Assembly (NCBI GenBank): GCA_028023455.1
Contig: JAQFVV010000961.1
Coordinates: 82,820-146,819, forward strand
Length of the DNA: 64,000 bases
Direction of reading: 5' to 3'
Source: Epiperipatus broadwayi
Lineage: Eukaryota; Onychophora; Udeonychophora; Euonychophora; Peripatidae
The notes beneath the pieces were generated by a model. It had not been told where the DNA came from, searched no databases, and saw nothing but the letters and a program-made list of their open reading frames with translations. Made by a program: the position numbers and the translations under genes. This document shows, piece by piece, positions 34,933 to 51,658 of this stretch. Every line of letters begins with the position of its first letter. Position 1 is the stretch's first letter.

Positions 34933-35262
34933 ACAGAGCAAAACTCTCCATACAGTATTGCCACCTGTGCTAAACAGAGTAATCAATGGACGCCAGAAGG
35001 CTTGTGCATAAAATCCCTATCTAATGCCTACTCATCCAATATCCCCAGACTAGTTTCTGGCTTGTGGCCTTCGTCAGTGAGATGCAGTGCTCTCGGATCC
35101 AAAACTCCTCACTGACGAAGTCCACAAGCCGGAAACTAGTCTGGGGATATTGGATGAGTAGGCATTAGATAGGGATTTTATGCACAAGCCTTCTGGCATC
35201 CATTGATTACTCTGTTTGGCACAGGGTGGCACTACTGTATGGAGAGTTTTGCTCTGTTTATT
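34933..35262. mobile_element. Foldback element FB1, copy D (both arms complete)
   Basis: The most complete foldback copy: left arm from aaacagagcaaaactctcc to ttcgtcagtgag (about 34933-35080), a spacer atgcagtgctctcggatcc, and right arm from ctcactgacgaag to gagagttttgctctgttt (about 35108-35260). The core reads CTGACGA (35112-35118), AGGC/GCC-type stem (here AGTCCACAAGCCG), GAAAC (35132-35136); the mirrored copy in the left arm has the better stem GGC-CACAA-GCC. Unlike copies A, B, C and E it has no single-sided tail, and I could not find its target-site duplication. Confidence 0.75.
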
Positions 35263-36675
35263 AGCATGTATACTTCTTGGTAATTTTATTGTTTAATGAT
35301 ACTTATAAGTATTTCAACTCTAATATTTGTTAACTGTGTTATGCAAAGTAAGTAATATTGCTAAGTGATGATTTGAAAGAATTCAAAAATTTGAAGTAAT
35401 GAACAAGAAACCATGCCAATATTGATAGGATGAGTAAAATGTCAGGGACAAAATTCATTTCCAAAACAATATGATTCAAAATCACGAATATATGCACACA
35501 AGTTAAAATTACATTTATGTGTGGTGTGATCATATCATTGTTAAAGTATAATGAGTATTAGAGTAATTAAACCTAGTATTTAAACTTGAAAGTCAATTTA
35601 AAAAAAGAGAACATAGAAATTAAAGTTATATTCATTTAAGGTACCTGATATGGTTATATAATATTGCTGGGACCCTGGTGAACATAAAAGTGAATATAAT
35701 TAAATTCTAAGCATTAGAAATGCTAAAATAAGAAAAACTTCAGTGCAGACATATGTTAACTTGAGCTAAACACTTTGATATCTTGGTTATGATAACATAT
35801 TGAAAATCTTGGTCATCAACCAATGGTGATGTTGTGAATAGTCTTCCATATAAATAAATTTAATGTGCAGTGTCTTAAAGTAATGTTTTCTTATATGTGT
35901 TTGCATTATTGGTGTTTCATTCACTACATAAATCAGAGAATCATGTTTTTCTGACCTATGCCCAAAATAAATGTTATGTGATGATTATAGAATGAAATGG
36001 AGAAAAAGTCAAAAGAAGCTTTCGAGAATAATAGTTTAATTTTTTTTATTGCTAGTTTGTTTTAAAGTGCTGATGGTGAATATATTAGACATAATATCAT
36101 TTATTACACCAAGAAATACAAGCTAGAATGATAAATTTCCAAGAAAATTGGGGTTAAAACCCAATATAAGTAATCATCCAGATTCTGATGGAATCTGGTG
36201 ATCTTCAACCCAATATCAAGGATCACTGAATACAGTAATTAAACATTACATATGTAACTTCTTTCATCTACAGTATTTCAGGTACTTTGTCATATTGGAT
36301 ACTAGCTCCATTTGAGGTTCGGCCATATCCCAATATTTAAAGCAGAAAATGTTAGACACAATTTTCTGAGTGAAGACATTTTCTTCATTGTTTTGAAAAA
36401 ATGTGATATTTGTCTACTATTATAAAATGAAGTTTCAAAACGCCTTTAGAAAAAAGCTTTTTATGTTTTTGTTTTAATTTAATACATAGTTATTTATAAT
36501 ATAAAGTTCAGGAATATTTTTCAATTCATATCAAATATGGCTTCAAGAAATAGTGGAGCTTATTTGTTGACTCATAATTTGGGTTCGAATTCCATCTGAT
36601 AAACCTTGAAATTTTTTTCAGGCTTCAGTCAAGCTTAGAATTCTTTTTTCGATTAGCTCATCTACAATCATCTCA
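35263..36675. other. AT-rich DNA, nothing recognised
   Basis: A small local duplication of the phrase aacccaatat with ggatcac/gaatc near 36150-36230 is the only structure seen. No gene. Confidence 0.35.
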
Positions 36676-36813
36676 GACAACTTTTCAATATTTTTTTCTT
36701 TCTCATGTGTCATAGCATTAGCTGGGAAGCGAACCCGCTATGCCGGGACAAGTGCTTGTAAAGCAGCTGTCGCTGACCTCTCGACCACCAATGCTTGACA
36801 ACTTTTCAATATT
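36676..36813 (-). mobile_element. tRNA-derived SINE with 17-bp target-site duplication
   Basis: The duplication gacaacttttcaatatt flanks the insert at 36676-36692 and 36797-36813. On the minus strand the SINE starts CAAGCATTGGTGGTCGAG, has the A-box-like GGTCGAGAGGTCAGCG, CTGCTTTACAAGCACTTG, the B-box-like GCGGGTTCGCTTCCC, then ATGCTATGACACATGAG and a GAAAGAAAAA tail. It is the clearest full-length copy, about 104 bp, and defines the family ends. Confidence 0.9.
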
Positions 36814-38366
36814 GATCTGAAAATAGATGTCTTGTTACCATTATACCATGAAAACGTTTTTGATATAAATGCTAAATTTTTGATAATCATTTTATATTTC
36901 AAATAGCTATCTACTTAAATGAAAACTTAAGTTTATTAGCTATCACTATATAATACCATATATGAAATCAATGATTTGATCACGTGAATGGATTGAACTT
37001 AGAAATATATTTCAATGATGTAAGTACACACTATCAGTAAAAGACTGATTTTAAGAAGTGCTGAATGAATCATATACTAATGAATATTTGCGCTACATTT
37101 CATACGTAAAAATAAATAATCGCTTGACTTTAATGTCATGGTATTTCTAAGAAGTACGAACGCCGGAAGTGCCAAACTAGAATCGATCAAAGGATCTTAC
37201 CTATACAACGGCATTAAAAATACAGGGTGAAATATTTCATTAAGCACTTGATTAAATATAGGAGTTTAAAACTTTTTATCGAGGCAATCTCTTAGTTTAC
37301 AGATATTTAAAATCATTACTAAAGCAAAAAAATAAAAGAAATCTATATTGAATCAATATTATTGATAAATATACTTTTTTATTTAATTACTACGAGGTAA
37401 CAATTTGAAAGAAAAAAAAAGAATGTATAAATCTCTTTTAAAACAACGATAAGATATTAAGTTGCCGCCTTCCCAGATTACTATAAAATCTTTAACTGTA
37501 AATTATGCTGTCTTTCCAGAAATTCATAATATTTGGAAATGTTTCTGTTTCTCTCGACCACGATACTCCTTCTAGTTCATCAGGGTAAGAAGATTTAGTA
37601 ATAAACAATATGTAGAGATATATTTAAAAAAAGAATAAAGAGAGCAGAGGATCTCCCTATGTTAGGTGGAAAGGTTTCAGGGGATATGTTTATTTTATTT
37701 TAGTAACTATTTCAATATATATATATAACTGATTTCCTTTGCAATTTTATTTTATTTATTTAAAATCATTATTCTTGTGGGGACGTGTGGTATAGATATA
37801 ATATGTCCGTACCCAAATAATGTGAATGTAGTAAGATTTTTATTTTGATGTAGGGGTAATGCAGTAGGTAATTGCCTGAAAAAAAAAAAAGATTGTTAAG
37901 GATGGCAGAGATGGTTTTATATGTGAAAAAACTGGAATTTCTATATATTTATCGAAAATGAAAGTTAGAATAGACGTTGAACAACATTAGGGTTATCTGG
38001 TATTGAAATTGTGGGAAAATTGTAAAATATAATTTTGAATAATCCTAAATTCATTCCGATGCTGAGTATCATAAAACTATCCACTGCTTCATTCTAAGCT
38101 TCACCCAACTGGCAAAAAACTCTATATTACTCCTGAAATAGAATACTAGAATTAAAATTAATTTTCATCATTAGTTTTAATATTTTTATTATTTGCTTTC
38201 TCTTCACTTTTATTAGATTAAGTAAAAAAATAAAACATATACAAAAATTTGTGGAATATTATTGACTCAGGGGAAGCTCCCAGTGGAGACTAAAAAATGT
38301 TTCTAATCACTTACTTGAAAATTTAAGAGGAAATCTAAACTAATCCGATAACCCTTAAATTATTAT
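36814..38366. other. No recognised gene
   Basis: A patch near 37130-37260 is richer in CG (tacgaacgccggaag), but no exon or element can be supported. AT microsatellites lie at about 37710-37730. Confidence 0.35.
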
Positions 38367-38803
38367 ATCTTTATTTATATAAAGAATAATAATAAAAAGA
38401 AAGACTAAGTATGGAAATTATTAAAATAATGATAATACGTATACAAGAAGGAAGGTGAACAACCATGTGTGTGTGTAAAAAATCTGATATAATAATCTTT
38501 AATTTGGATTAAAGTTTATATCTATGCTAGAGAAAAACTTTAATAAATGATTAACGATAAACGTAGTTAGGTTTATCAAAATTGTAGAAGTCGAAGTTGT
38601 GAGTAGAGCAAGTTTGGCGGTTGTAAATAAAGATGTGACAATTCGCCATAGATAAATACTCTTTATGTAATAAAGATGTATATGAGAGCTGGTGAACTGG
38701 GTCAACTAATGAGTGCTGGTTCAGCATGAAATACATCATGGGGGTCATTTGTCTTTTTTTGTATCTTTATTTTTATAAAGAATAATAAAAAAAAAAGAAA
38801 GAG
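38367..38803. mobile_element. Element N with degenerate hammerhead-like core and a long flanking repeat
   Basis: A direct repeat of about 38 bp (starting atctttatttatataaagaa at 38367 and atctttatttttataaagaa at 38764) flanks about 359 bp. Near the right end lies CTAATGA (38706-38712; one change from CTGATGA), stem II GTGCT-GGTTC-AGCAT (38713-38727) and GAAATACATC, aligned with the core of element M. The rest of the interior does not match M, and no inverted arm was seen. The flanking repeat is far longer than the 11-16 bp of the other elements. Confidence 0.5.
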
Positions 38804-39890
38804 GAATTAAAAACATTAAATGTTTTGGAGGGTCCAATATAAACTTTTTGCTTTGAGTTACTCGTTTGTGGGGTAACTTTTAATAAGAGATGGTAAAGGG
38901 CTTATCAATCGGAAGCAAAAGGCTATCAATATTAACGCTCTACGTGCTTAATTACTTGTTTTTATCAATGAAGAAATGAACTTTCCATATATGTATATGT
39001 ATTAGAAGATTACTTATATAACAAAAGGAATATGGAATACTGGCTTGTAAATAATTTATAAATTCCATCATCCTCACTAAAAGCTTTTGACAACTCATTT
39101 TAATGGAAATATCTGTTCATTGCATATTTGCACGAATCTATCATAAGGATTGATGACTTAGAAGCTTTCCTAGGAATCTAGCTAATGATTGCTCTTGATC
39201 ATAAATTATCAATATTTTACGATATGCTTCAAACTCATCTTCATTTGACTTTTTAAAATAGCTTCAATAATACCAGTATAATATCATACTCATATATATA
39301 TATCCAATTTTTATCGCTAATATTACTATTACTATAACATTGTTTTTTTCTATATTTCTTTGTGTCACAAGTATTGAGTTTTTTTTAGAAATAAAATTTT
39401 CAAATTTTAGACCTATAGTGCATTATTTGTGTGTGGGGGGAGGGCACAATGACCAAAAGCTGTCTTTTTTAAAGCCCAAGAATATATTTCATTTTTAAGT
39501 CAATATGTATATATATTGTATGGTAAGCACTCTTTTAACAATTAGTAATAAATTCAGCTAACAATAAAATGAAAAACAAATATACAATATTCAGCAAATT
39601 AAATTTTTGTAAAGAGGAATTTAAAGACAGCTAACAGGTGACCGTGTACAGGATGGAGTGACTGAATTCCATTTATTTTATATTGACATGTCAGCACTAG
39701 TCACAGGTAATGACCAAATTGAATATGCATAAAAATAAGTTTCCATACACATTCAATTATATTTCCTGATCATTACCTCTTCTACCTAATAATTTATTAC
39801 ATTTAGCAAAATAAATAATCAACTTGGTATGGATGAAAAATGGCAAATAATACAATTATTAATAATAATATCTTCAAAGAATAGAATTAT
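38804..39890. other. AT-rich DNA, nothing recognised
   Basis: No supported gene or repeat structure. Confidence 0.35.
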
Positions 39891-39894
39891 GTGA

Positions 39895-44040
<4,146 letters not shown>

Positions 44041-44129
44041 ACAATTGTGGTATCACTTCTGTTCAACCTCTTACAAATTATAGAATTGTTGGTGGTATAG
44101 AAGCAAAAGCTCATAGTTGGCCATGGCAG
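44041..44129 (+). CDS. S1-family serine protease, activation-site exon
   Basis: An 89-base exon with acceptor ttttctcag before 44041 and donor GTAATT after 44129. After two leading bases it reads NCGITSVQPLTNY, then RIVGGIEAKAHSWPWQ. The Cys-Gly near the start is the propeptide cysteine that bonds to the protease domain in chymotrypsinogen-like zymogens. R|IVGG is the activation cleavage site; the new Ile N terminus forms the salt bridge that shapes the active site. HSWPWQ leads into strand VSL at the start of the next exon, and both borders are phase 0. The substrate pocket residue lies in missing exons, so trypsin against chymotrypsin specificity cannot be told. Probably secreted. Confidence 0.85.
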
Positions 44130-44696
44130 GTAATTTATATTTAGAAAATAGTTTTGTTAAAAATATTACATTAATGAACAGATTTATTCTGTTTGCTTTA
44201 ACAATGCATATACCAAAATTCAGACAATTCAGAAATAAGTATCCTCAATATGAAGACTGATATCCAAATTTTAAAACATTTCAGTGATAACATTAATTGT
44301 AAGAGAACAGAAAGACCTTTCTTTTTCATGCATTATCAACATCATTGCATTATCTCTTTTGTCATAATGTCTACAGGCATAAACTTGTGGTCTTGAATAC
44401 TAAATAATCTTTCTGAAAAGTTATGTAATTAATTATCAACTTCAAATTTACATCAGGTGCGATCAATAACCAATATAAAGTAAGAGCCATTTCATCTCAT
44501 TTAAAAACTTTATATATAAATTAATGATCTGTCAAATATGTAATTATTTTTAAGTACAACATTTTCAAATTAAATTATATGAAATGTAATCCTAAATTGG
44601 ACTGTTTGTCATAAATTCATCTCTTAATATTTGTCATTGTAAATATAAATAAACATTTTATATTTTCAGACATTTTGACAAAAACTGATGATGTAA

Positions 44697-45072
44697 TGAT
44701 ATTAATACTTATTAAAACAGGCAAAATTCTCCATACAGTAGTGCCACTCAGGGCAAGCCAGAGCAATCAATGGATTCCAAAAGGCTTGTGTATAAAATCC
44801 TTATTTAGTGTCTACTCATCCAATATCCTCAGATTAGTTTCTACCTTGTGGCTTTCGTCAGTGAGGAGCTTTGGACCTGCACTGCATCTAGATCTTAGGA
44901 TATTGGATGAGTAGGAACTAGATAGGGATTTTATGCATAAGCCTTCTGGCATCCATTGATTACTCTGACTTGCACTGAGTGCCACTACTATATGGAGAGT
45001 TTTGCCTGTTTTAATGACAGTTATGAGCAAGCATAAGAAATGATGATCATGTGATGTTTAGTGATATTAATA
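44697..45072. mobile_element. Foldback element FB1, copy E, with 11-bp target-site duplication
   Basis: A perfect tgatattaata duplication at 44697-44707 and 45062-45072 encloses 354 bp. The left arm (aaacaggcaaaattctcc to ttcgtcagtgagg) and right arm (aggatattggatgag to gagagttttgcctgtttt) are inverted, with a short spacer containing cctgcactgcatctagatc. A single-sided tail (agttatgagcaagcataag...catgtgatgttta) follows the right arm. The minus strand carries CTGACGA (44855-44861) ... GAAAC (44837-44841). It lies in the intron between the two protease exons. Confidence 0.85.
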
Positions 45073-47575
45073 TTTTTCAAAAAAGAAAATCATTTTCATT
45101 GTTTTACATTTAATTTGAAAACTTTGTATTTATTAATAATTAGTGTTAGTTAATAGTTATTCTTTTACAAAGTTATATAAATATATTATTTAATGTAATC
45201 TATTTTTAGTCTATCTAGATAAAATCTTGTAACTCAATTTTCATCTATTACTCAATTTCTGATGTAATTGAAACTTTGCATATATATTGTAACATAATGA
45301 AAGGTCAAATAAATTTAGTAGTCTTTAAAACCTTTGTAAATAAACTGATTATTGAGGGAATGGCATAGTAACCAAATATTAATGACAGATTCATTATCAA
45401 AATGATGAATAGGAACATATCAAGGGGACTAATAAGTTGTAACTATAATAGTCATTGAACTTTATTAATGATCAAAATATTACCACTATCAATCATATTG
45501 TAACTTAAATATAAGATTCAAAATATCAATCAAAATATTGGTGGCTTAAATTCATCAACTCTATTTAAGATTTAAAAAATATCATAATATCAATGATTAG
45601 AAACAATAATGCTCAGGCAATAATTATGCTTGGAGACTAGTCATTTCAGCTATCTGATATCTGGCCTATTTGAAGCCCTAGTTAGGCTGCCATTGTATTC
45701 TCAATTAACAAGTATAAACTATAAACAAATTATTAAGAACAAACTATCATAACTCAGAAAATAATATCAAGTTGGTGAGTATACTGGTAACTCAATAAAA
45801 GATCTCAATAAATCCAACAGTAGATTTTACTCATTCTTATGTATTGGTTTGATATTAAGTGCATATTTAAGTGAACAACATGTGAGTATGGTCTAACAGG
45901 GTGCTACTAGGTTATCTGAACCTAGACAAGTTATATTTTATAATCTTTTCACATGTACCAGATTTGAATCCCCTTTTTGGTACTTTATTTCTAACGAAAA
46001 TGGAGGATTTTGCTTTTAGACCCATATTACTGTATGCACTAAGGATTTAGATAAACACAAAACATTCTTAAACTAAAGTGGAGTATATAAAATTCATCAG
46101 ACAGAAATCATCTCCTAGATTTTAACATAGTAAATGTGTTTCAATATCTTTATAAGTTTTGCTAGCTCATATTATACTATTAATTTCGGATGGCAATTCA
46201 CTCATCCTTGCATGATGTAGATGATGGAATGGTGGTTATTATAATAATTCTTTAATAAATGGAGTATATCAGTTCTCCCACTTCTAATTTTTCTTGGGTT
46301 TAAATTCAGTCACTGGAATAATTGAACTAGATGATTTAATACTTATCAGTAGATTAATCATTTTCCTTCAGCTTTCAAATGCAGGTGAATGTTTTCTTTT
46401 ACTTAAAACATAGAGATGAGCAGTCAGCCACATTAAATATGACTTCTCCCACATCAATCATAAAGTGTAGAATATTTTTAATTTCAGACAAGTCATTTTT
46501 TCTTTCCTATATGATATGCTGGCTCTGTGGGTCAGAAAAAGCCCAAGATGAAATCTATATATTTTAACCTGCCATTCTGTGTTCAATCTTCAACAAAAAA
46601 AACTTTATATAAAAAAATGATTTTAAATTGACATCTGGCAGAATTAAAATGCTTGTCTTTCCCTAGTTTCAATATTTTTAAAATCTCTTCTCTCACTTTT
46701 TTCAGACTGGTTTTATATCTTATTTTTGAGCCAACTAGTTTAATTAGAGTGGTAGTGTGATTTTTTTCTATCTTCTGGTTACAGAAACATATGAATCTTC
46801 ACCACACCATCATAAATGTTACACATCTAAAAATCAGCTTTTTTTCATCAAGCTGATGGGAAAATTTTAAAGCTATACCTCTGACATCTCTCAGCTCTAA
46901 CAGAAAACAACCAATCTTTATAACACAAAATTGTTGAGTAAATATATATATAATTTAACAGATTTTCTTTTCTTTTTCAATATGTAATAAATGCAGATTT
47001 ATGTATATAATATATCCAAGCACACTGTTATTATTCAAATCATTTATAAAACTGGCCTATGAAATAATCTGAATGCTTTTTAGAAATTTATAGTTTTAAT
47101 ATCTAAAATTAAATTCTTAACCTTCAAACCCCAAATTATAATCATAGAAAAACAAAAATAGACAGATAAAAATAAAATATTAGAATTTAGCAAATGCAGA
47201 CTAGTTTTGAAGAAAGTTTAATATTTGGAATATGAAATGACAACTAAATAGCTTACACACACACACTGCCTATATATATGTTATAACCTTACTTTTTAAC
47301 AAAGAAAAATTAACTATTGATTAATTAAATGTGTGTACTACTCTGCGAGTTTTTATCAACACACAAACAATTAAAGAACATAACTGTTGTCCCCACTCTC
47401 TTTCTGTCTTAGGCTTTATAGAAGCTGACCCTGTAGGGTTTAAACTTGGGTGCTCTACAGCTTCCTTTCCTATATAAAATTGTGATGATGATTTTTGTTC
47501 CACATTTTCTTTTATGCACATTACTACAAATTTAGCTATTGACTAAATTGTAATGGCACAACATGTATTCCTGGG
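45073..47575. other. Protease-gene intron, no recognised gene
   Basis: No coding segment with splice borders was recognised. Short frames at 46379-46567 and 47521-47321 show no family resemblance. Confidence 0.4.
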
Positions 47576-47698
47576 GTCTATGTATTTTTTCATGTGTCTT
47601 AGCATCTGCCGGAAAGCGAATCCGCTAACCCAGGATAACTGCTTGTAAGGCTGCTGTGCTGATCTCTCAACCACCAACACTTAATGTCTATATATTTT
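47576..47698 (-). mobile_element. tRNA-derived SINE
   Basis: Flanked by gtctatgtatttt (47576-47588) and gtctatatatttt (47686-47698). The minus strand has GTGTTGGTGGTTGAGAGATC (A-box region), CTTACAAGCAGTTATCC, the B-box-like GCGGATTCGCTTTCC, then GATGCTAAGACACATGA and a short A-rich tail. It is more diverged than the copy at 36693. Confidence 0.75.
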
Positions 47699-48807
47699 AT
47701 TAGAGTTTGCAAACACTTTTGCAAAAAAGAAATTAGTAAAAAATTAAAATTTGTAATTTTATTTGTAACATTGATGGTATTCTTATAACTTCATTCAACA
47801 TTTGTAAAGTTCAATATTTTCAAAGTATAATTTAAATAAATTCACCTCAATTTTATGCATTTTAATTAATTAAATATGAATTTAATTTTTCTGATGACTA
47901 CTGTACACATGGGATGTAAGTGAAAAGAAATAAAAATCAGCAAACTAGAACTATAGCAATGACCATATACAAAAAATAATAATAATAAAGAAATCAAACC
48001 AAAATTAAGTGTTTATGTTCAGAAATATTCTTACACTATTTCTAAAAAAAGTCTCCAAGCTTTAATCTTGTTCATATAGTATCAAAAATATTGAGAAAGT
48101 TGAAGTCGTTTATTTTACATTTTGGTGCTAAATAAAAGAAAAATGTCTTTGTTTTAAATTTGTTCCCGATATAATTTAAGATTTAGAAAATAAGGCAAAG
48201 GCGATAGTGCTACTCAAAAACAGTTAAATATACCGTTTGATTGAGACAGCAATTAGATATTACAGTACTTTCAAGTAACATATATTTATCCTAGAAATGA
48301 TCGTTATTGAAGGTGCGCTATCATATAATTTGAGGGTGTGTAGATTTGAAGTCAACATAACATTTGAAATGTCATTTAATAAAGTATTATATTACATTCA
48401 AATAATGTACTATGATATTCAAAAAATTTTCTATCATCACCGTGGTTCTGAAGACTTTGTAATGGTTTAAAAATTGGGAAAGTTTTGTTATAAGCGTTAC
48501 TTCTTAAATAGTCACGGTTGTCGCGATATCTTCGCGAGACATTAGTTTGTTAATGTATTTCTTTGGTTTTATATTTTAATTTTGTTTAAACAATTTACTA
48601 TTAGAAGAATAACGTGGACATATAGTAAACTTAATGTAAAAAAGGTCGTAAATATTTTTTTTTCTTGTCGTTCAGTCTGATTAGTTTGTTTATCAAGTAA
48701 TGCATATTTTGGACGATCCTTCGAATCGTCATCAAAACCATCTGTACCCCCCCCCCCTTATGCCTATTAGCGCTGACATTTTAATTTTTTTTTTGTTTAG
48801 GTGTTTC
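47699..48807. other. Protease-gene intron; CpG-containing patch near 48.5 kb
   Basis: The patch 48440-48780 has more CG than its flanks, including gtcgcgatatcttcgcgag near 48520-48537, and a run of nine C at about 48748. No exon was recognised. Confidence 0.3.
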
Positions 48808-48928
48808 AAGTATTAGAAGAATGTCTTGCGTTGGTGGTCAAGAGGTCAGCGCGACTGCCTTGGACTTGCAGGCAGTTGCCCGGGTTGCGGTCGATGCTAT
48901 GACACTTAAAAAAAAGTATTAGAAGAAT
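48808..48928 (+). mobile_element. tRNA-derived SINE with 15-bp target-site duplication
   Basis: A perfect aagtattagaagaat at 48808-48822 and 48914-48928 encloses about 91 bp. The body has GTTGGTGGTCAAGAGGTCAG (A-box-like), CTGCCTTGGACTTGCAGG and a shortened B-box region (CCCGGGTTGCGGTCGATGC), then TATGACACTT and a short A tail. It lacks part of the usual GGGTTC-x-TCCCGG, so it has an internal deletion. Confidence 0.85.
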
Positions 48929-51374
48929 AATATATATTTAATAAAATCTTAAAAGCGTCGTAAATAAAGATGTTATTGTCGTTGTTAAAAAAGAATGCAT
49001 TTAATTTTGTAAAAATGCCGCCGTATTTGTCGATATTAAAAAAAGAAGACATTTACTTTTTTAACGTTATTCAAAATTTGACGGTCTTTTGATACTTTTG
49101 TACGCAACTGCGGGGTTAGAATAAATTTATATTCAAAACAAAATATTATATTGATTAATTTATTTGAAAAACTTATCATCGTAATAATATATTTTAAGTT
49201 TTGATGCATTTATTTGAGGAAAAAAAGTTTATAACTAGTGATAATTGGATTAATGCATGGATGAAGTTTGCAAATACGTGAGACTTTATAATATCGTTCG
49301 GATCCCAAAGAAGTTTTTTTAAAAGTCTATTGTGTAATTAAAACAAATTTCTCATATGAAAATAATTCCAAATGTTTGTAGTTGAAAGAAAAGAAGAATA
49401 TATAAAAAACTTGCAGTTTTGAATTCATTTCTTATATCATAAAAATGAGTTTCTTTGCTAGAAAATACTTGTTTTATTTTGTTAGAGTTCATTAATCAGC
49501 TTTTTAAATTAAATCATGGAAAGCTAAATGCGCTTTGCCTACTCTGAATAACTGTATATTAATTGGCAATTTTATAAACAATACCCATTTTTTAAGTGCC
49601 AAGGAGATTAATCTTTTCATGTCAAAGAAAATTTTAAGCATAATCTTTTAAATGCAATCTAATTTAACAAAACATACTTTTCACTTAAGATCCTACGTAT
49701 TTTAAAATATTGAATGATCAATAATATAAGATCTGGTTTTAATGGCTTCAAAAGTATATAATATATAATTTTGAAACTGGACCAATTTTAATACCATATA
49801 TAAAAAAAATTGGTAGAATCATTTCTGTGAGTGGATAAATTTGTCTCCCAACAAGGTAATGGCATTTAAAGAATTTGTCAAGTCAGGCAATAATATGCCC
49901 TGCTTCATAGCTAAAAATTCAAGTTTCTTCACATATTTTTATAACATAGTGTAAATATGTTGCAAATTAATGCTTAGAAATCTGATTATTCTTGTAAGCA
50001 TAAATTTATATCTAAATATGACCTAATTTATATATATTATACAATTTGCTAACTCATCAGTAATTATCATTAATATAATCAAAAACTTGGATTGAATAGA
50101 CCAAAGGACTTAAGTCGAATTTAGTAACAAAACAAGAAGTAATAATAGCAAACAACAACACATGCATGAACTATTTACAACTTATTTTAACAACAGGTAA
50201 AATGTTATACTAATACTAAATAACAATAATAATAATCAGAAAATATTTGTATGGACATGCCATAATTCAACTAGTAACTTGGAAAAGTTATTTAAAATCA
50301 TTAACATCAGTTAAGCTAGTAATAGGAACGATATTTTGATTCAAATGTTTTACCGAAGAATGAAATAATTTAGATATATAATGGCTTGAAAAAATAATAA
50401 TAGACAAATAAAGAATACTAATAAATCATATAAAAATATTACTTGTAATTATCAAATGAAGAATATTTAATAAAGAATAAGCTACTTCCAAGATTCACAA
50501 ATAGAAAATAGCTGAATGAAGCATTTAGATTTGAGAAACGATTGAATAACCAACAAGCATTCCCCTAAGACTACTTCCTGCAGCCTTGAAAAATAGAATA
50601 AAAGTTCATCTAAGACAAATTCTGCTTCTGATAAAAAAATTTTCTTTTACTCAAGTTAGGGTACAGCTAGTTTATCATGATATCAATCTTCTCCCTGTGA
50701 TACAGATATTGTGTGTTTATGCATCCACATTTCCATCTTTTAACTTCACACATGATATTTCTGTTCTTTTTAGAACAATTTCTCATGCATTAAGAAATCA
50801 ATAACAGAGTGAGGTTTAGTAGAGTGGGAGTTTTTAGTTGTAATCTTTGCTCAAGACACTACAATTACTAATGTATGGAATGAAGTATCAAGTTGTATAT
50901 TTAAATGGCTTTATATAGAGATCCACCTACCTTCTATAAAAATGGAAGGGATCTAGAAATGGTGATCTAAAAATGGTTTGTCTAATACAATTGGGCTAAG
51001 TAGTCATGCTTGACATTCATTAATGTTATATATAATAGCAAAACCAGTAATCGCAATACACAGAAGGGAATAGTGGTAATAGATATATATATTTTAAAAC
51101 TATTTTTTACCTGAATATAATTACATTCAATGTAAAAATTATTCAATCCAGAATAGAGAACAATACTTTCAAATTAAAAACTACCAAGATTTAAAATTAA
51201 TATGTTGTATTCTTAGTAAAATTTGTAGTTCTGAGAGGGAACTTTAATAAAACATGTAGTTAGTTGTAATTCTTTTGTGAGATAGAGTTAGTTAAAAGAT
51301 GCCAAACTTAAGACATAATATTATAAAAGCCATCAATATTTTAAAAAAAAATTATTATAATATTCTTCAAGAAG
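48929..51374. other. Protease-gene intron, nothing recognised
   Basis: A 72-residue plus-strand frame (50586-50804) has no splice context or domain. No repeat structure was seen. Confidence 0.4.
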
Positions 51375-51658
51375 TATAATAACTACTCTTTCTTATTGCA
51401 TTGCCAAATGTATACCATATAATATTAAATGATACATGCACTTTACTACTGTTACACAATGCTTTATTTACCACCCTCTTTTACAATTTTGATTGCCCCA
51501 GCAATCTTTTTCAGAACTTTTTTATCTCCTAACTTCAACTTCTGAAGAAAATTGCTGGGGCAATTGAAACTGTAAACTGTAAAAGAGGGTGGTGAATAAA
51601 GCATTTTGTTACAGTAGTGACGGTTTAGTATCATATGTTAATAATTATAATAGTACTC
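51375..51658. mobile_element. Foldback element FB2, copy F
   Basis: Arms: aaatgatacatgcactttac...accaccctcttttac on the left, and gtaaaagagggtggtgaat...tgacggtttagtatcat on the right, with an outer single-sided tail (attgcattgccaaatgtatacc) on the left. Flanks tataataactact (51375-51387) and ttataatagtact (51645-51657) are an imperfect target-site duplication. The plus strand carries CTGAAGA (51542-51548), A, the perfect six-pair stem AATTGC/GCAATT around TGGG, and GAAAC (51566-51570). Confidence 0.8.

Noticed and set aside
38499-38748. Two overlapping minus-strand frames of 65-68 residues
   Set aside because: They read through the hammerhead-bearing element N; no homology is recognisable.
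44680-44700. CTGATGA near 44685 as a hammerhead core
   Set aside because: No stem II hairpin or GAAA follows, and it lies outside the FB1 copy E insertion.
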